Shown: piece by piece, positions 53,426 through 62,368 of the stretch
How the letters are laid out: every line of letters begins with the position of its first letter
Numbering within the stretch: the stretch's first letter is position 1
Origin: Desulfosporosinus sp.
Lineage (GTDB): Bacteria > Bacillota > Desulfitobacteriia > Desulfitobacteriales > Desulfitobacteriaceae
Assembly (NCBI GenBank): GCA_020692355.1
Contig: JAIMKP010000005.1
Coordinates: forward strand, 1 to 64,000
Reading direction: 5' to 3'
DNA length: 64,000 nt
The notes under the pieces: model-generated
The model's input: only the letters and a program-made list of their open reading frames with translations
Database searches by the model: none
Told to the model about the DNA's origin: nothing
Made by a program: the position numbers and the translations under genes

Positions 53426-55402
53426 GTGGTGGAAGTCCGTTCCGCATGTCCGCTGAATTGCCCAGACAGTTGCGCTTTTTGGGCTGAACCCACGGAACAA
53501 GGCTTGAAAGTGCGCGGGGATAAAGAAAATCGAATCACGCGGGGATTTATCTGTGAAAAGGGCCGGGCCTTAGCGAATCAGGCTTCGTCCCCAGAGCGTC
53601 TGTACTTTCCGTTGCTCCGGGAAGGACAGACATTTAAGCGCATTCGCTGGGATGAGGCTTATGCCCGCTTCGCTCAGGAAATCCGCCAAACACTGGCTGA
53701 GGTTGGGCCTTGGGGGATCCTGCATCATTATGATTATGGGCACAATGGAGTGCTGCGTGCGTTGGATCGCCGGTTTTTCCAAGCCTTAGGCGGAGTGACA
53801 GAACCTCGGGGAAGCATGTGCTGGGGTGCCGGCTACAGGGCCCAGGAACTGGATTTTGGTGGGGTGTACAGCAGTTCTTGGACGGATCTGCCTCATGCGA
53901 AAACCATCGTTTTGTGGGGTAAAGATCCGGCGGTTACCCATCCTCATCTGATGCCGTTTCTCCTGGAGGCCAAAGCAAAGGGCGCCAGGCTGATTGCCAT
54001 CAATCCGCTAAAAGTCAAAAGTGCGAAGTTTGTGGACGAATACCTGCAGGTTCGCCCCGGGACGGATGGGGCTTTGGCCTTGGGGCTTGCCCATATCCTC
54101 TTGAGCGAGGGATGGCTGGATCTGCCGTTCGTCCGGGAGCGTGTTTTAGGGCTGGAGGATTATGCGCAGCGGGTCAAAGCCTACCCACCTGAGAGGACGG
54201 CAGATATTACAGGGGTTGCTCCGGCGGCACTGCGGGCCTTGGCGCGGACGCTCGGCCATGAAAAGCCGGTTTCGATCCTCTTGGGCTATGGGTTGCAGCG
54301 CTACACGAATGGCGGGAATACGGTGAGGGCTATTGACGCTCTGGCTGCCGTCAGCGGGAACGTGGGACGGTCGGGTGCTGGGGTTCATTATGCACATCAA
54401 TACCACAGGGGCCGTTTTAACAGCCTCCTCCTGCCGACGGAGGGCTTGCATCCCCGTAGCTTTCCCCATGCCCAGATCGCTGAGAACATTCTACGGGCGG
54501 ATCCGCCCGTGCAACTTGCGGTTGTGACCCGTTCTAACCCTCTGGTGCAGCAGCCGGATTCCTATCTTTGGCGCGAGGCTTGGCAAAGCATGCGTTTTAA
54601 GGTGGTTCTGGATTGGGTGATGACGGAAACTGCGCGTCAGGCGGATTTAATCCTCCCGATCGCCTCCGTCTTTGAAGATGAAGATATCATCGCGACATCC
54701 TGGAGTCCTTTGATTCAATATGCGCAGAAGGTCATGGATCCCCCAGGAGAAGCTAAACCGGAATGGGAGATTTTCACTGAATGTGCCAAACGTCTAGGCT
54801 TGGATTCGCATTTTCCGTACTCAGGCAGGGAGTGGCTGGAATACGCTATAGAGCCGCTCGCCGCAGAAGGGACAACCCTAGAGCGGTTGCAAGAGGGGCC
54901 TGTTTGGGCACCTTATATTCCGGAGGTGGCCTGGGCGGATGGGCAGTTTCTTACTCCTTCGGGCAAGATTGAGCTAAGTTCTGCATTGGCCGCTAAGGAA
55001 TTAGGGGATGGGGTTGCGGATTATGTTCCCCTTCAAAGTGAGTCCGAGCTATCCGTTTTTCCCTATCTTCTCCTGACCCCCCATTTAGGGAAAGCACTTC
55101 ATTCCCAGTTTCAGGAGGATGAGGGGTTTAAGGCCTTTCTTCATCCGCAAACGGCGGCCAAGCACTATCTCTGGCAGGGGGATCGGGTTCTGGTCGAGAC
55201 CGCCTGGGGGAAACTCACTGCCGTGGTCCAGGTATCGGAAGCAATATATCCGGAAGCCGTGATGATCCCTGAGGGGAATACCGAGCAAGGGCTGGGTGTA
55301 AACCGTCTTATCCCGGGGCGTCTGTCTGATCTGGGAGAAAGTACAGCCTACTATGATGTGCGCTGTGCCCTGCGTAAGCCCGGCATGGTCGGAGGCAAGT
55401 GA
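53426..55402 (+). CDS. molybdopterin oxidoreductase of the DMSO reductase/formate dehydrogenase family
   Basis: The 658-residue protein has an N-terminal [4Fe-4S] site CPLNCPDSC (Cys8, 12, 16) and Cys43 in GFICEKGRA. The presumed Mo ligand is Cys132 in GSMCWGAGYRA, so no selenocysteine is needed. Molybdopterin-binding segments include LWGKDPAVTHPHLMPF, AVSGNVGRSGAGVHY, and the C-terminal domain LLLTPHLGKALHSQF. There is no Tat signal, so it is cytoplasmic. The substrate is unknown and no electron-transfer subunit is adjacent. Start GTG 53426 follows AGAGGAG. Its TGA stop lies in the first bases of a family B repeat. Confidence 0.85.
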   Translation: MVEVRSACPLNCPDSCAFWAEPTEQGLKVRGDKENRITRGFICEKGRALANQASSPERLYFPLLREGQTFKRIRWDEAYARFAQEIRQTLAEVGPWGILHHYDYGHNGVLRALDRRFFQALGGVTEPRGSMCWGAGYRAQELDFGGVYSSSWTDLPHAKTIVLWGKDPAVTHPHLMPFLLEAKAKGARLIAINPLKVKSAKFVDEYLQVRPGTDGALALGLAHILLSEGWLDLPFVRERVLGLEDYAQRVKAYPPERTADITGVAPAALRALARTLGHEKPVSILLGYGLQRYTNGGNTVRAIDALAAVSGNVGRSGAGVHYAHQYHRGRFNSLLLPTEGLHPRSFPHAQIAENILRADPPVQLAVVTRSNPLVQQPDSYLWREAWQSMRFKVVLDWVMTETARQADLILPIASVFEDEDIIATSWSPLIQYAQKVMDPPGEAKPEWEIFTECAKRLGLDSHFPYSGREWLEYAIEPLAAEGTTLERLQEGPVWAPYIPEVAWADGQFLTPSGKIELSSALAAKELGDGVADYVPLQSESELSVFPYLLLTPHLGKALHSQFQEDEGFKAFLHPQTAAKHYLWQGDRVLVETAWGKLTAVVQVSEAIYPEAVMIPEGNTEQGLGVNRLIPGRLSDLGESTAYYDVRCALRKPGMVGGK

Positions 55403-55503
55403 ACTCGTTCAACTAAAGTTGAACATCGAGACTTCGGTGGGGGAGTCTACCCCCACCGAAGCAAAGTACGAGGTACCACTCCCACTTGTAGAAGTGGGAG
55501 TCT
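55399..55503 (+). repeat. repeat family B, short copy
   Basis: GTGAACTCGTTCAAC begins it, overlapping the preceding gene's stop. Hairpin TTCAAC / GTTGAA follows, then a perfect long hairpin CTTCGGTGGGGG / CCCCCACCGAAG, and end hairpin ACTCCCACTT / AAGTGGGAGT. The first stem differs from the 35161 copy by a compensated base pair. Confidence 0.7.
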
Positions 55504-55536
55504 CACGATTGGATGAGGAGCGCCTCCTGATCCCGT

Positions 55537-55631
55537 CAGAAAGTAATCTGTGGGGGATAAGAAAACTAGCGGTGCTGCCTTCGCCCGATCGTCCCACCGG
55601 GACGATCGCAGCACCAGCCGAGTTTTCTTTA
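55537..55631 (+). repeat. repeat family A, copy 4
   Basis: CAGAAAGTAATCTG begins it and GAGTTTTCTTTA ends it. AAAACT / AGTTTT and GGTGCTG / CAGCACC arms enclose the palindrome CGATCGTCCC / GGGACGATCG. It lies just upstream of the TPR gene. Confidence 0.7.
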
Positions 55632-55653
55632 AAAATTCTAAGGGGGGAATCTA

Positions 55654-56283
55654 ATGAAACGTAAAACTCAACGCATAGCAGCCATTGTCATCGCAGTCTT
55701 AGTCAGCTTCAGTATGATCGGTACAGCGGCTTTCGGCTATTTCTATGGCAACTTTACCCCATCCTCCGCCAACCCGCCTTCGGCACCAACGCTCAGTGCA
55801 GGGGAACAGTTCAAACTTCAAAAAAGCCAAGTGCAGGCTCTAGAGGCCCAGGTGAAAGCAAATCCGGAGGATGCGGCCCTACAGCTTAATCTTGCCAATG
55901 CTTATTTTGATTTGGCGATCTCGGCACAGGGGACTGCTCCAGAGGAAATCAGCACCGATTTTGGCAAAGCCATCGCTGGGTATCAGATCGTCCTAAAGAC
56001 CAAGAAAGACATTGAGGTGTTAGTGGATATGGCCACGGCAGCGTTTTATGCAGGCCAGGATGATTTGGCCGAAAAAAGTTTCCAACAGGCCCTGGCCGAA
56101 CAGCCAAAATTCTTTAATACGCTTTATAATTATGGTGTGTTTCTCGCTCAGGCGAAGAAGGACAATGCGGGGGCCATTCGCCTCTGGCAACAGGCCTTGG
56201 CCGCCGAGCCCTCGAATCCGCGGGCTACTGATCTGAAGGCGCTCATCCAACAGGCACAACAAGCTGCAAAACCCTCCCCCTGA
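55654..56283 (+). CDS. membrane-anchored tetratricopeptide-repeat protein
   Basis: The 209-residue protein has an N-terminal membrane anchor or signal (residues 8-30, IAAIVIAVLVSFSMIGTAAF) and a Pro/Ser linker. A helical segment and three TPR-like repeats follow (ALQLNLANAYFDLAI, VLVDMATAAFYAGQDDLAEK, TLYNYGVFLAQAKKDNAGAI). Its role is probably protein-protein scaffolding outside the membrane; no partner is evident. AAGGGGGGAATCTA precedes the ATG. Confidence 0.8.
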   Translation: MKRKTQRIAAIVIAVLVSFSMIGTAAFGYFYGNFTPSSANPPSAPTLSAGEQFKLQKSQVQALEAQVKANPEDAALQLNLANAYFDLAISAQGTAPEEISTDFGKAIAGYQIVLKTKKDIEVLVDMATAAFYAGQDDLAEKSFQQALAEQPKFFNTLYNYGVFLAQAKKDNAGAIRLWQQALAAEPSNPRATDLKALIQQAQQAAKPSP

Positions 56284-56393
56284 ATCAAGTTACATAAATA
56301 CTCGGTGAATGTTAACAAGATGTTCACAAAATCATCACGCTTAGAATACGAACGCTAGGTATAATCAATTTGAAGCAAGAAGGTGACAACATC

Positions 56394-57203
56394 TTGCATT
56401 TTGCAACAATTGCAAGTGGAAGTTCTGGGAATGCTATTCTCGTTGGGGAGGGAGAAAAGAGTTTTTTAATTGATTGTGGTATTAGTGCCAAACGGCTGAT
56501 GGAAAACCTGAACTTAATTCAGGTGCCCCCAAGCCAAATTAAAGGGATCTTGGTTACCCATGAACATGTGGACCACATTAAAGGCATTGGAGTGCTCGCC
56601 CGTAAATTAAAAATCCCGATCCTAGCAACCCCAGGTCTTTGGGAAGAGATGGCTTCTCTCGTGGGAAAGATTGAAGCAGAGCAGCGCATTGAGATTGCAT
56701 CGGAGGTTGTGCTGGCAGGACTCCATGTCAAATTGTTTTCCACATCCCACGATAGTCGGGAAAGCTATGGCATGCGAATTGAACGTGAAGTCCTGGGGCA
56801 AAGGTTGCTTTCCTTAGGGATCGCTACAGATACCGGGATGATTACGGAGGAGATGCACCAGAACCTAAAAGGGTGTGATGCTCTGATCGTGGAAGCGAAC
56901 CATGACAAGGATCGCCTGTGGCAGGGGAGGTATCCTTGGCACTTGAAAAAGCGGATCAGTGGGAAATACGGACACTTAGAGAATAGCCAACTTGCGGAAG
57001 GGTTGGTAGAATGGGTGAAAGGAAACACCCAGAAAGTTGTTCTGGCTCACCTGAGCGAGGAAAACAACACCCCTGAAACAGCGTTAGCCACAGTCCTCAA
57101 CATTCTCCGGCACTCTGTAGTTTCTAAAGAAAATCCAGAACTGCGTTTGCGTGTCGCGCCCCGGCATATTCCGCATGAACTGATTTATTTGCGTGAACAC
57201 TAA
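56394..57203 (+). CDS. metallo-beta-lactamase fold hydrolase, YycJ/WalJ type
   Basis: The 269-residue protein starts LHFATIASGSSGNAILVGEG, has the metal motif HEHVDH at residues 56-61 and FSTSHDSRESYGM further on. IVEANHDKDRLWQGRYPWHL and the late VVLAHLSEENNTPE also match. YycJ has been proposed as an exonuclease in DNA repair and cell-wall linked processes. The TTG at 56394 follows AGAAGGTGA; an upstream TTG at 56370 is possible. It lies 20 bases before the HtrA gene, as in the yycJ-htrA order, but the walRK genes are absent. Confidence 0.88.
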   Translation: MHFATIASGSSGNAILVGEGEKSFLIDCGISAKRLMENLNLIQVPPSQIKGILVTHEHVDHIKGIGVLARKLKIPILATPGLWEEMASLVGKIEAEQRIEIASEVVLAGLHVKLFSTSHDSRESYGMRIEREVLGQRLLSLGIATDTGMITEEMHQNLKGCDALIVEANHDKDRLWQGRYPWHLKKRISGKYGHLENSQLAEGLVEWVKGNTQKVVLAHLSEENNTPETALATVLNILRHSVVSKENPELRLRVAPRHIPHELIYLREH

Positions 57204-57223
57204 ATGAGGAGGTATTTAAAGGT

Positions 57224-58369
57224 ATGAGCTATTATAATGAACCCAATTATCCTTCCCCCAAACGGCCACGCTTTTTTTCAACCGTCGCCGTTGCGTTGGT
57301 AAGCGCTTTGCTCGGCGGAATTCTGGCGATTGGCGTAAGTCCCTCCCTTTATGGCAACCGGCAGCCTGGAGTCAACCCAGTCACATTGACCCAGGGGGCC
57401 CCACCGCCTGTGAATGTGTCAGGACAGACTGATTTTCCGGTGGTTGAAATTGCCAAAAAGGTTGGACCCGCAGTGGTGGGAATTGCAAATTTCCAAATAA
57501 GCAGCGGGCTCTTAGGCGGGCGGGGTTTGAGTGAAGTCGGAAGTGGCTCTGGCTTTGTGATTGATGCTCAAAACGGTTACATTTTGACGAACTACCATGT
57601 CATTGATCAGGCACAAAAACTAGTCGTCAGCCTGGCTGACGGACGGAATCTTGAGGCCAAACCGGTTGGCGGGGATTCCCGGACTGACTTAGCCGTTATT
57701 AAGATCAGTGATACGAAGAATCTTACAGCCGTCCAATTTGGGGATTCAACCAAACTACAGGTAGGTGAACCTGTTGTGGCTATTGGGAATCCAGGGGGCC
57801 AGGAATTTGCTCGCTCCGTAACAACCGGGGTAGTTTCTGCCACGAATCGGATCCTTAATCTTCAGGGAGAATCCAGCTTTAACCTGATTCAGACCGATGC
57901 TGCGATTAACCCAGGAAACAGCGGGGGTCCACTCGTGAATTACGGCGGGCAGGTGATTGGCATCAATTCAGCAAAGAATCAAGAACCTGGTTTCGAAGGG
58001 ATGGGTTTTGCGATTCCGATCTCGGATGCCTTGCCGACGATTCAGCAGTTGATTCAGAAAGGGTATGCGAGCCACCCCGCCCTTTTGGTCAGCATTGATT
58101 CTCGCTATAATGCGGAATACGCTGCCCAGCAGGGATGGCCAGAAGGTGCCTATATAGCTAAGGTAAGCCCAGGCGGGCCTGCTGACAAGGCGGGAATTCA
58201 GAACGGGGATATTATTAGCAAGGTGAACGGCACCCCTATTCGCAATTCCTCCGAGCTAACGCACGAATTGTTCAAATATAAGGCAGGGGATAAAGTCAGT
58301 GTCACGATCTTCCGTAATGGCAAGACGACAGATGTGCAGGTTGTTTTAACAGAATTGAAATCGAGCTGA
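57224..58369 (+). CDS. HtrA-type serine protease with PDZ domain
   Basis: The 381-residue protein has one N-terminal membrane anchor (residues 19-39). The trypsin-like domain has the triad His in LTNYHVID, Asp in TDLAVIKI and Ser in NPGNSGGPLV. A C-terminal PDZ domain includes GAYIAKVSPGGPADKAGIQN then GDIISKVNG. It degrades misfolded proteins at the outer membrane face. ATGAGGAGG precedes the ATG region. It is convergent with the RNase J gene. Confidence 0.93.
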   Translation: MSYYNEPNYPSPKRPRFFSTVAVALVSALLGGILAIGVSPSLYGNRQPGVNPVTLTQGAPPPVNVSGQTDFPVVEIAKKVGPAVVGIANFQISSGLLGGRGLSEVGSGSGFVIDAQNGYILTNYHVIDQAQKLVVSLADGRNLEAKPVGGDSRTDLAVIKISDTKNLTAVQFGDSTKLQVGEPVVAIGNPGGQEFARSVTTGVVSATNRILNLQGESSFNLIQTDAAINPGNSGGPLVNYGGQVIGINSAKNQEPGFEGMGFAIPISDALPTIQQLIQKGYASHPALLVSIDSRYNAEYAAQQGWPEGAYIAKVSPGGPADKAGIQNGDIISKVNGTPIRNSSELTHELFKYKAGDKVSVTIFRNGKTTDVQVVLTELKSS

Positions 58370-58456
58370 TGCCCCAATCCTTTGGCAGCATATCAGACTC
58401 TCTGGCCGCCTCGGCGGCACTACTCAATCAGGTGAAGAAGGTTGTTGTAACGGAAA

Positions 58457-58482
58457 AGAAGGGAGGCTTGGGCCTCCCTTCT
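58457..58482. terminator. bidirectional terminator between htrA-like and RNase J genes
   Basis: The perfect 11-bp stem AGAAGGGAGGC / GCCTCCCTTCT has loop TTGG. It is followed by TAAAATT on plus and by TTTTCC on minus, and serves both convergent genes. Confidence 0.8.
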
Positions 58483-58522
58483 AAAATTCGCTCTTTTAGA
58501 TCACATCAACATCAAAACGCGT

Positions 58523-60187
58523 TTACTTAATTTCTTGCAGAATTGGGATAATCATGGGACGTCGCTTTGTTTTATCATAGAGATGTTTACTTAACACATC
58601 TCGGATCTGATTTTTTAGAGCAGCCCATTCCCGGATGCCGTTTTGCTGACAACGAACCATGGTTTTTCGTGTGATTTCTTTGATTTCATTTAGCATGATC
58701 TCTGATTCGCGAACGTAGACAAATCCTCGGGTGACGATATCAGGACCTGCTAAAATCCCTCCCGTTGCACCACTGAGGGTTATGACCACAATCAGGATTC
58801 CGTCTTGCGAGAGCTGTTTGCGATCTCTCAAGACAATGTTACCAACATCGCCTACCCCTAAGCCGTCGATGAGAGTGCGCCCAGAGGATACTTTATCTGC
58901 CATTTTGGCACCATGGTGCGTGAACTCAATGACACTGCCAATTTCGGCAACAAACGTGTTTTCACGGGGAATACCGAGTTGTTCGGCGAGCTCGGCATGT
59001 TTCATTAACATCCGATATTCTCCATGTACAGGAATAAAGTACTTTGGTTTAACCATGCTCAGCATGAGTTTGAGTTCTTCTTGGCTGGCGTGCCCAGATA
59101 CGTGCATTCCAGAGATAGACTCGTAGATCACTTTTGCTCCGAGCTTGAAGAGCATGTCAATATTTCGAGCGACCGCTTTCTCATTGCCCGGGATCGGTGT
59201 TGCCGAAATAATGACAGTATCTCCTGCACAAATGGATATTTGACGATGATCATGCATGGCCATGCGTGTCAAAGCAGACATCGGTTCGCCTTGGCTGCCG
59301 GTCGTCAGGATACATACCTCATTGACACGCAAGTTGACGATTTCATCTACTTCAATAAGGGTACCTTCAGGGATATTGAGATAGCCTAATTCGCTAGCAA
59401 TAGCAACGACATTGACCATACTGCGACCGACCACTGCAACCTTGCGATGGTATTTAAAGGCTGCTGTAATGGCTTGTTGAAGCCGATTGACATTCGAGGC
59501 AAAACTGGCAAAAATGACTCGTCCTTGAGCACTTTCAAAGGCTTCGTCGATATTTTGTCCGACCAACCGTTCGGAGCGAGTAAATCCTGGGCGTTCTACA
59601 TTCGTACTATCGGATAATAGACAAAGGACGCCTTTATCTCCGAGTTCGGAAAACTTATGCACGTCAAGTATGCCACCGCTGACTGGGGTATAATCTAACT
59701 TAAAATCTCCCGTATGCACGATCGTACCGAGCGGGGTATGAATCCCTAAACCAATGCTTCCGGGGATGCTGTGACTGCCATTGATGAATTCAACTTTAAA
59801 TACACCGAGTTTGACCGATTCCCGCGGTTTGATCTCATGAGTGACCACATGTCCTAATTTGGCCTCACTCAGTTTGGCTTGAATTAAGCCTAAGGTTAAG
59901 CGGGTGCCGTAGATAGGTACATTTAAATCCCTCAGCAGATAGGGGAGTGCTCCGATATGATCTTCATGTCCATGCGTAATAAGAATGCCCAGCACTAATT
60001 CCTTATTTTCGATGAGATACGTATAATCTGGAATAACCAGATCAATACCCGGCATCTCCTCATCCGGGAAAGAAAGACCGGCATCAACTAATAGAATCTG
60101 GTTGTTGTAGCGGATAACGGTCATATTCTTCCCGATTTCCCCTAGTCCGCCAAGGGGAATAATTTGTAATTTGTTTTCTTTGGTCAC
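58523..60187 (-). CDS. ribonuclease J
   Basis: RNase J is the 5'-3' exo- and endoribonuclease central to mRNA decay in Firmicutes. The 554-residue protein has the metallo-beta-lactamase motif HGHEDH at residues 72-77, PLGGLGEIGKNM at the N terminus, the beta-CASP segment, and KYFIPVHGEYRMLMKHAELA near 370. A C-terminal domain ends RRPMIIPILQEI. The GTG start at 60187 follows TAGGAGGAAAATC on the minus strand. Only one paralogue is in the window, so I do not separate J1 from J2. Confidence 0.95.
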   Translation of the reverse strand: MTKENKLQIIPLGGLGEIGKNMTVIRYNNQILLVDAGLSFPDEEMPGIDLVIPDYTYLIENKELVLGILITHGHEDHIGALPYLLRDLNVPIYGTRLTLGLIQAKLSEAKLGHVVTHEIKPRESVKLGVFKVEFINGSHSIPGSIGLGIHTPLGTIVHTGDFKLDYTPVSGGILDVHKFSELGDKGVLCLLSDSTNVERPGFTRSERLVGQNIDEAFESAQGRVIFASFASNVNRLQQAITAAFKYHRKVAVVGRSMVNVVAIASELGYLNIPEGTLIEVDEIVNLRVNEVCILTTGSQGEPMSALTRMAMHDHRQISICAGDTVIISATPIPGNEKAVARNIDMLFKLGAKVIYESISGMHVSGHASQEELKLMLSMVKPKYFIPVHGEYRMLMKHAELAEQLGIPRENTFVAEIGSVIEFTHHGAKMADKVSSGRTLIDGLGVGDVGNIVLRDRKQLSQDGILIVVITLSGATGGILAGPDIVTRGFVYVRESEIMLNEIKEITRKTMVRCQQNGIREWAALKNQIRDVLSKHLYDKTKRRPMIIPILQEIK

Positions 60188-60232
60188 GATTTTCCTCCTA
60201 ATATGTATTGATTAGCCCATGAAAAAACGCCA

Positions 60233-60264
60233 GTACGCCCGATTAAGTACGCCCGATTAAGTAC
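60233..60264. repeat. 14-bp tandem repeat upstream of the RNase J gene
   Basis: GTACGCCCGATTAA occurs twice head to tail (60233-60260) and a third partial copy begins GTAC. It lies about 45 bases upstream of the RNase J start and could be a regulatory or slippage site. Confidence 0.6.
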
Positions 60265-60306
60265 ACCCTGCTTCTAAAAGGTGACGATAGTCGTACTAGC
60301 TCAACA

Positions 60307-60340
60307 CGCCCACTTCTCGAAGTGGGCGTTCACTTGTTTT
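60307..60340 (-). repeat. repeat family C hairpin upstream of the RNase J gene
   Basis: CGCCCACTTC / GAAGTGGGCG is a perfect 10-bp hairpin next to GTTCACTTG. On the minus strand it reads CAAGTGAACGCCCACTTC, like the ends of family B elements. The rest of 60341-60585 holds AT-rich sequence without a gene. Confidence 0.6.
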
Positions 60341-60585
60341 TTGAAGGAATAATAGTTAGAGCTATACGCATAAACACAAACGCCCACGGCATTTATACGT
60401 ATATTCTAAGAGCCGCTATTTTCCGCACACAAACAATTATTACCATTATATCTTATTTTATTAGTTAAAGCAAGTTTTCCAAAATCATCCACATGTTTAA
60501 CTCAAGTTGGCGTAAGAAATTTCCAGCACCAGGTATAGTGGACTTAGGCCTACAAACTACCCTCATATTGGAACAGATTTACCGT

Positions 60586-60723
60586 TCATACCGTATTCTC
60601 AATCATCAACCCTACCATAAGTAAAAGAACGAATCCTGAATCTCCCCATGGTAAAGCCAGGGGCATGCGGCTAAGCCTTTTGGTCATCGCTCGATAAATC
60701 TGCTCTAACAGCACCCGGCGCAT
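60586..60723 (-). pseudogene. 45-codon unidentified gene fragment
   Basis: The minus-strand frame from ATG at 60723 gives MRRVLLEQIYRAMTKRLSRM then PLALPWGDSGFVLLLMVG and LMIENTV. It remains open upstream to about 60756. There is no ribosome binding site. It has one hydrophobic segment and looks like the tail of a lost gene. I do not recognise the family. Confidence 0.35.
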
Positions 60724-60765
60724 CAAGGGGTGGGGAAAAACTCTAATGGCTAAAGGATTAGTGCC

Positions 60766-62067
60766 TTACGAATGCTTTAAGCAAAACAAAGCATACAACG
60801 GAATGCTTTTAATTCCATTCTCAAAGCCAAAATTTTTGGCGGATACGCGAATAGAATAGGGTGGCTGGTACAATGAAACATAGCTTTTTAAGCTCTTTGC
60901 TTTAACATTGTCAGCTGATTTTCCCTCTAGAGGAATGATATTTCCCTGCTTATCCTGAAATACAAAATCCAATTCAGCTTTACCCGGAGAACTCCAGTAG
61001 TATGGAGCAAACCCGTTTGTAACAAGGGCTTGCATAATATAATTCTCTGCCAGAGCGCCTTTGAAACCACTAAAGCTTGTGGGGCTGTTTATAACAATAT
61101 TGGCCGCTATATCAAATTTGGAACACAAAAGTCCTGTATCCATCATATATACTTTGAATGAGCTATTATCAGCATAAGCACTAAGTGGCATTTTCCCTTC
61201 GGTAACACGGATACACTTATTTATAATCCCCGCTGTTTTAAGCCAGTCAAGCGGCGTTTCATATTCATAGGCTCTTGCACCGGACTTAATTACCTTATAC
61301 TGAAATTTGCGATTTTCTTTGGCAAGCTGCGCTGGAACACTTGTCCATGCCGCCATGATTTTGGTAGTTTCTTGCGGTGAGGCGTACTTTGCCATGTCAG
61401 CAATATAAGCATCATTCAACGTTTTTTGAGCCGCAACTACGAAGTTAAAGTCTTTTGTGTCTACATACTCCGATACGGCTCTCGGCATTCCACCGACTAC
61501 TAAATATGTTCTATACAAGTCCATTGCACTTTCATGCAACGACAAGGGCACAGAATCTTCAAAAGACTCTTTAATTAATTTACATAGTTCTTTATGACCG
61601 GTTGCCCACAGGAATTCCTCGAAATCAAGTGGGTACAAAGTCATCATATCTATCTTTCCAACAGGAAAAGAGTACTTTTCTCGATTGAGAGCAACACCTA
61701 ACATGCTGCCAGCGGCAATGATATGATATTCCGGTGCCTCTTCGCAGAAATACTTTAAAGCGGTTAATGCTCTTTCACAGGCTTGAATCTCATCAAAGAT
61801 AATTAACGTATCCCCTTTGAAAATCGTCTGTCCACTTTTGGCAGACAGCTCTCTGATAATTCGTTCAGGATTTAAATCCCGTTCAAAGATCGACGGAATC
61901 TCACCTGAGTTTTCCATATTGAAATACACAGTGTTTTTATAATTAGACTTGCCAAAGGTAAGCGCAGTGTAAGTTTTCCCTACTTGTCTGGCTCCATAAA
62001 TAAGGAGTGGCATTCTTTTGGGATTGTTTTTCCATGCGAATAATTGCTTAACGATTTTTCGTTCCAT
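60766..62067 (-). CDS. AAA ATPase with DUF4143 domain
   Basis: The 433-residue protein has Walker A GARQVGKT at residues 25-32, Walker B DTLIIFDEIQACERALTALK near 85, and the DUF4143 region with VVGGMPRAVSEYV near 190. The C-terminal nuclease-like core is ENYIMQALVTNGFAPYYWSS then PGKAELDFVFQ. Such genes are widespread, often transferred and of unknown function. It is more AT-rich than its neighbours. GTGAGGTGAAAG precedes the ATG on the minus strand. Confidence 0.88.
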   Translation of the reverse strand: MERKIVKQLFAWKNNPKRMPLLIYGARQVGKTYTALTFGKSNYKNTVYFNMENSGEIPSIFERDLNPERIIRELSAKSGQTIFKGDTLIIFDEIQACERALTALKYFCEEAPEYHIIAAGSMLGVALNREKYSFPVGKIDMMTLYPLDFEEFLWATGHKELCKLIKESFEDSVPLSLHESAMDLYRTYLVVGGMPRAVSEYVDTKDFNFVVAAQKTLNDAYIADMAKYASPQETTKIMAAWTSVPAQLAKENRKFQYKVIKSGARAYEYETPLDWLKTAGIINKCIRVTEGKMPLSAYADNSSFKVYMMDTGLLCSKFDIAANIVINSPTSFSGFKGALAENYIMQALVTNGFAPYYWSSPGKAELDFVFQDKQGNIIPLEGKSADNVKAKSLKSYVSLYQPPYSIRVSAKNFGFENGIKSIPLYALFCLKHS

Positions 62068-62089
62068 AAAATGCTTTCACCTCACACTT

Positions 62090-62117
62090 ATTATAACCTT
62101 AAACTAAAAAAACACAA
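62090..62117 (-). promoter_or_regulatory. promoter of the AAA/DUF4143 gene
   Basis: On the minus strand TTGTGT (62112-62117) and TATAAT (62090-62095) are separated by 16 bases, about 25 bases before the start codon. Confidence 0.6.
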
Positions 62118-62368
62118 CTCTTTTTATGCCGTACTCCTTTTTACAGCGAATCTGTGTAATTAATGAACATTAATCTTAAGCCGAGTGTAATTCACTTTGG
62201 TAAAGTCTGTATTACCTACAGGTAAAGAGAGTGTAAGACCATATGAAATTCTCGAAGAATTTTTGGATAAAGAGAAAGGAAATTCGACAGCAAACTCACT
62301 TTAAGCAGGATTTTCCGAGCTGAATCTGGAATATAAGCATAAAAAGCTTGGGGAGGATTGAGCAGTCG
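62118..62368. other. intergenic region without a recognised gene
   Basis: Between divergent genes there is AT-rich sequence with the palindrome ATTAATG...CATTAAT (62156-62172). A 26-codon frame from 62242 has no ribosome binding site and I do not call it. GGGGAGGATTG at 62350-62360 is the ribosome binding site of the glucosaminidase. Confidence 0.4.

Noticed and set aside
53816-53830. Selenocysteine in the molybdopterin oxidoreductase
   Set aside because: The likely Mo-ligand position is TGC (Cys132); no in-frame TGA interrupts the gene.
55353-55664. 103-residue reading frame between the molybdoenzyme and TPR genes
   Set aside because: It runs through the family B and family A repeats and has no ribosome binding site or protein-like composition.
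60233-60264. CRISPR array
   Set aside because: The repeats are adjacent without spacers and only about two copies exist; no array-like structure occurs elsewhere in the window.
62242-62322. Small gene MKFSKNFWIKRKEIRQQ in the intergenic region
   Set aside because: No ribosome binding site and no evidence of conservation; only 26 codons.
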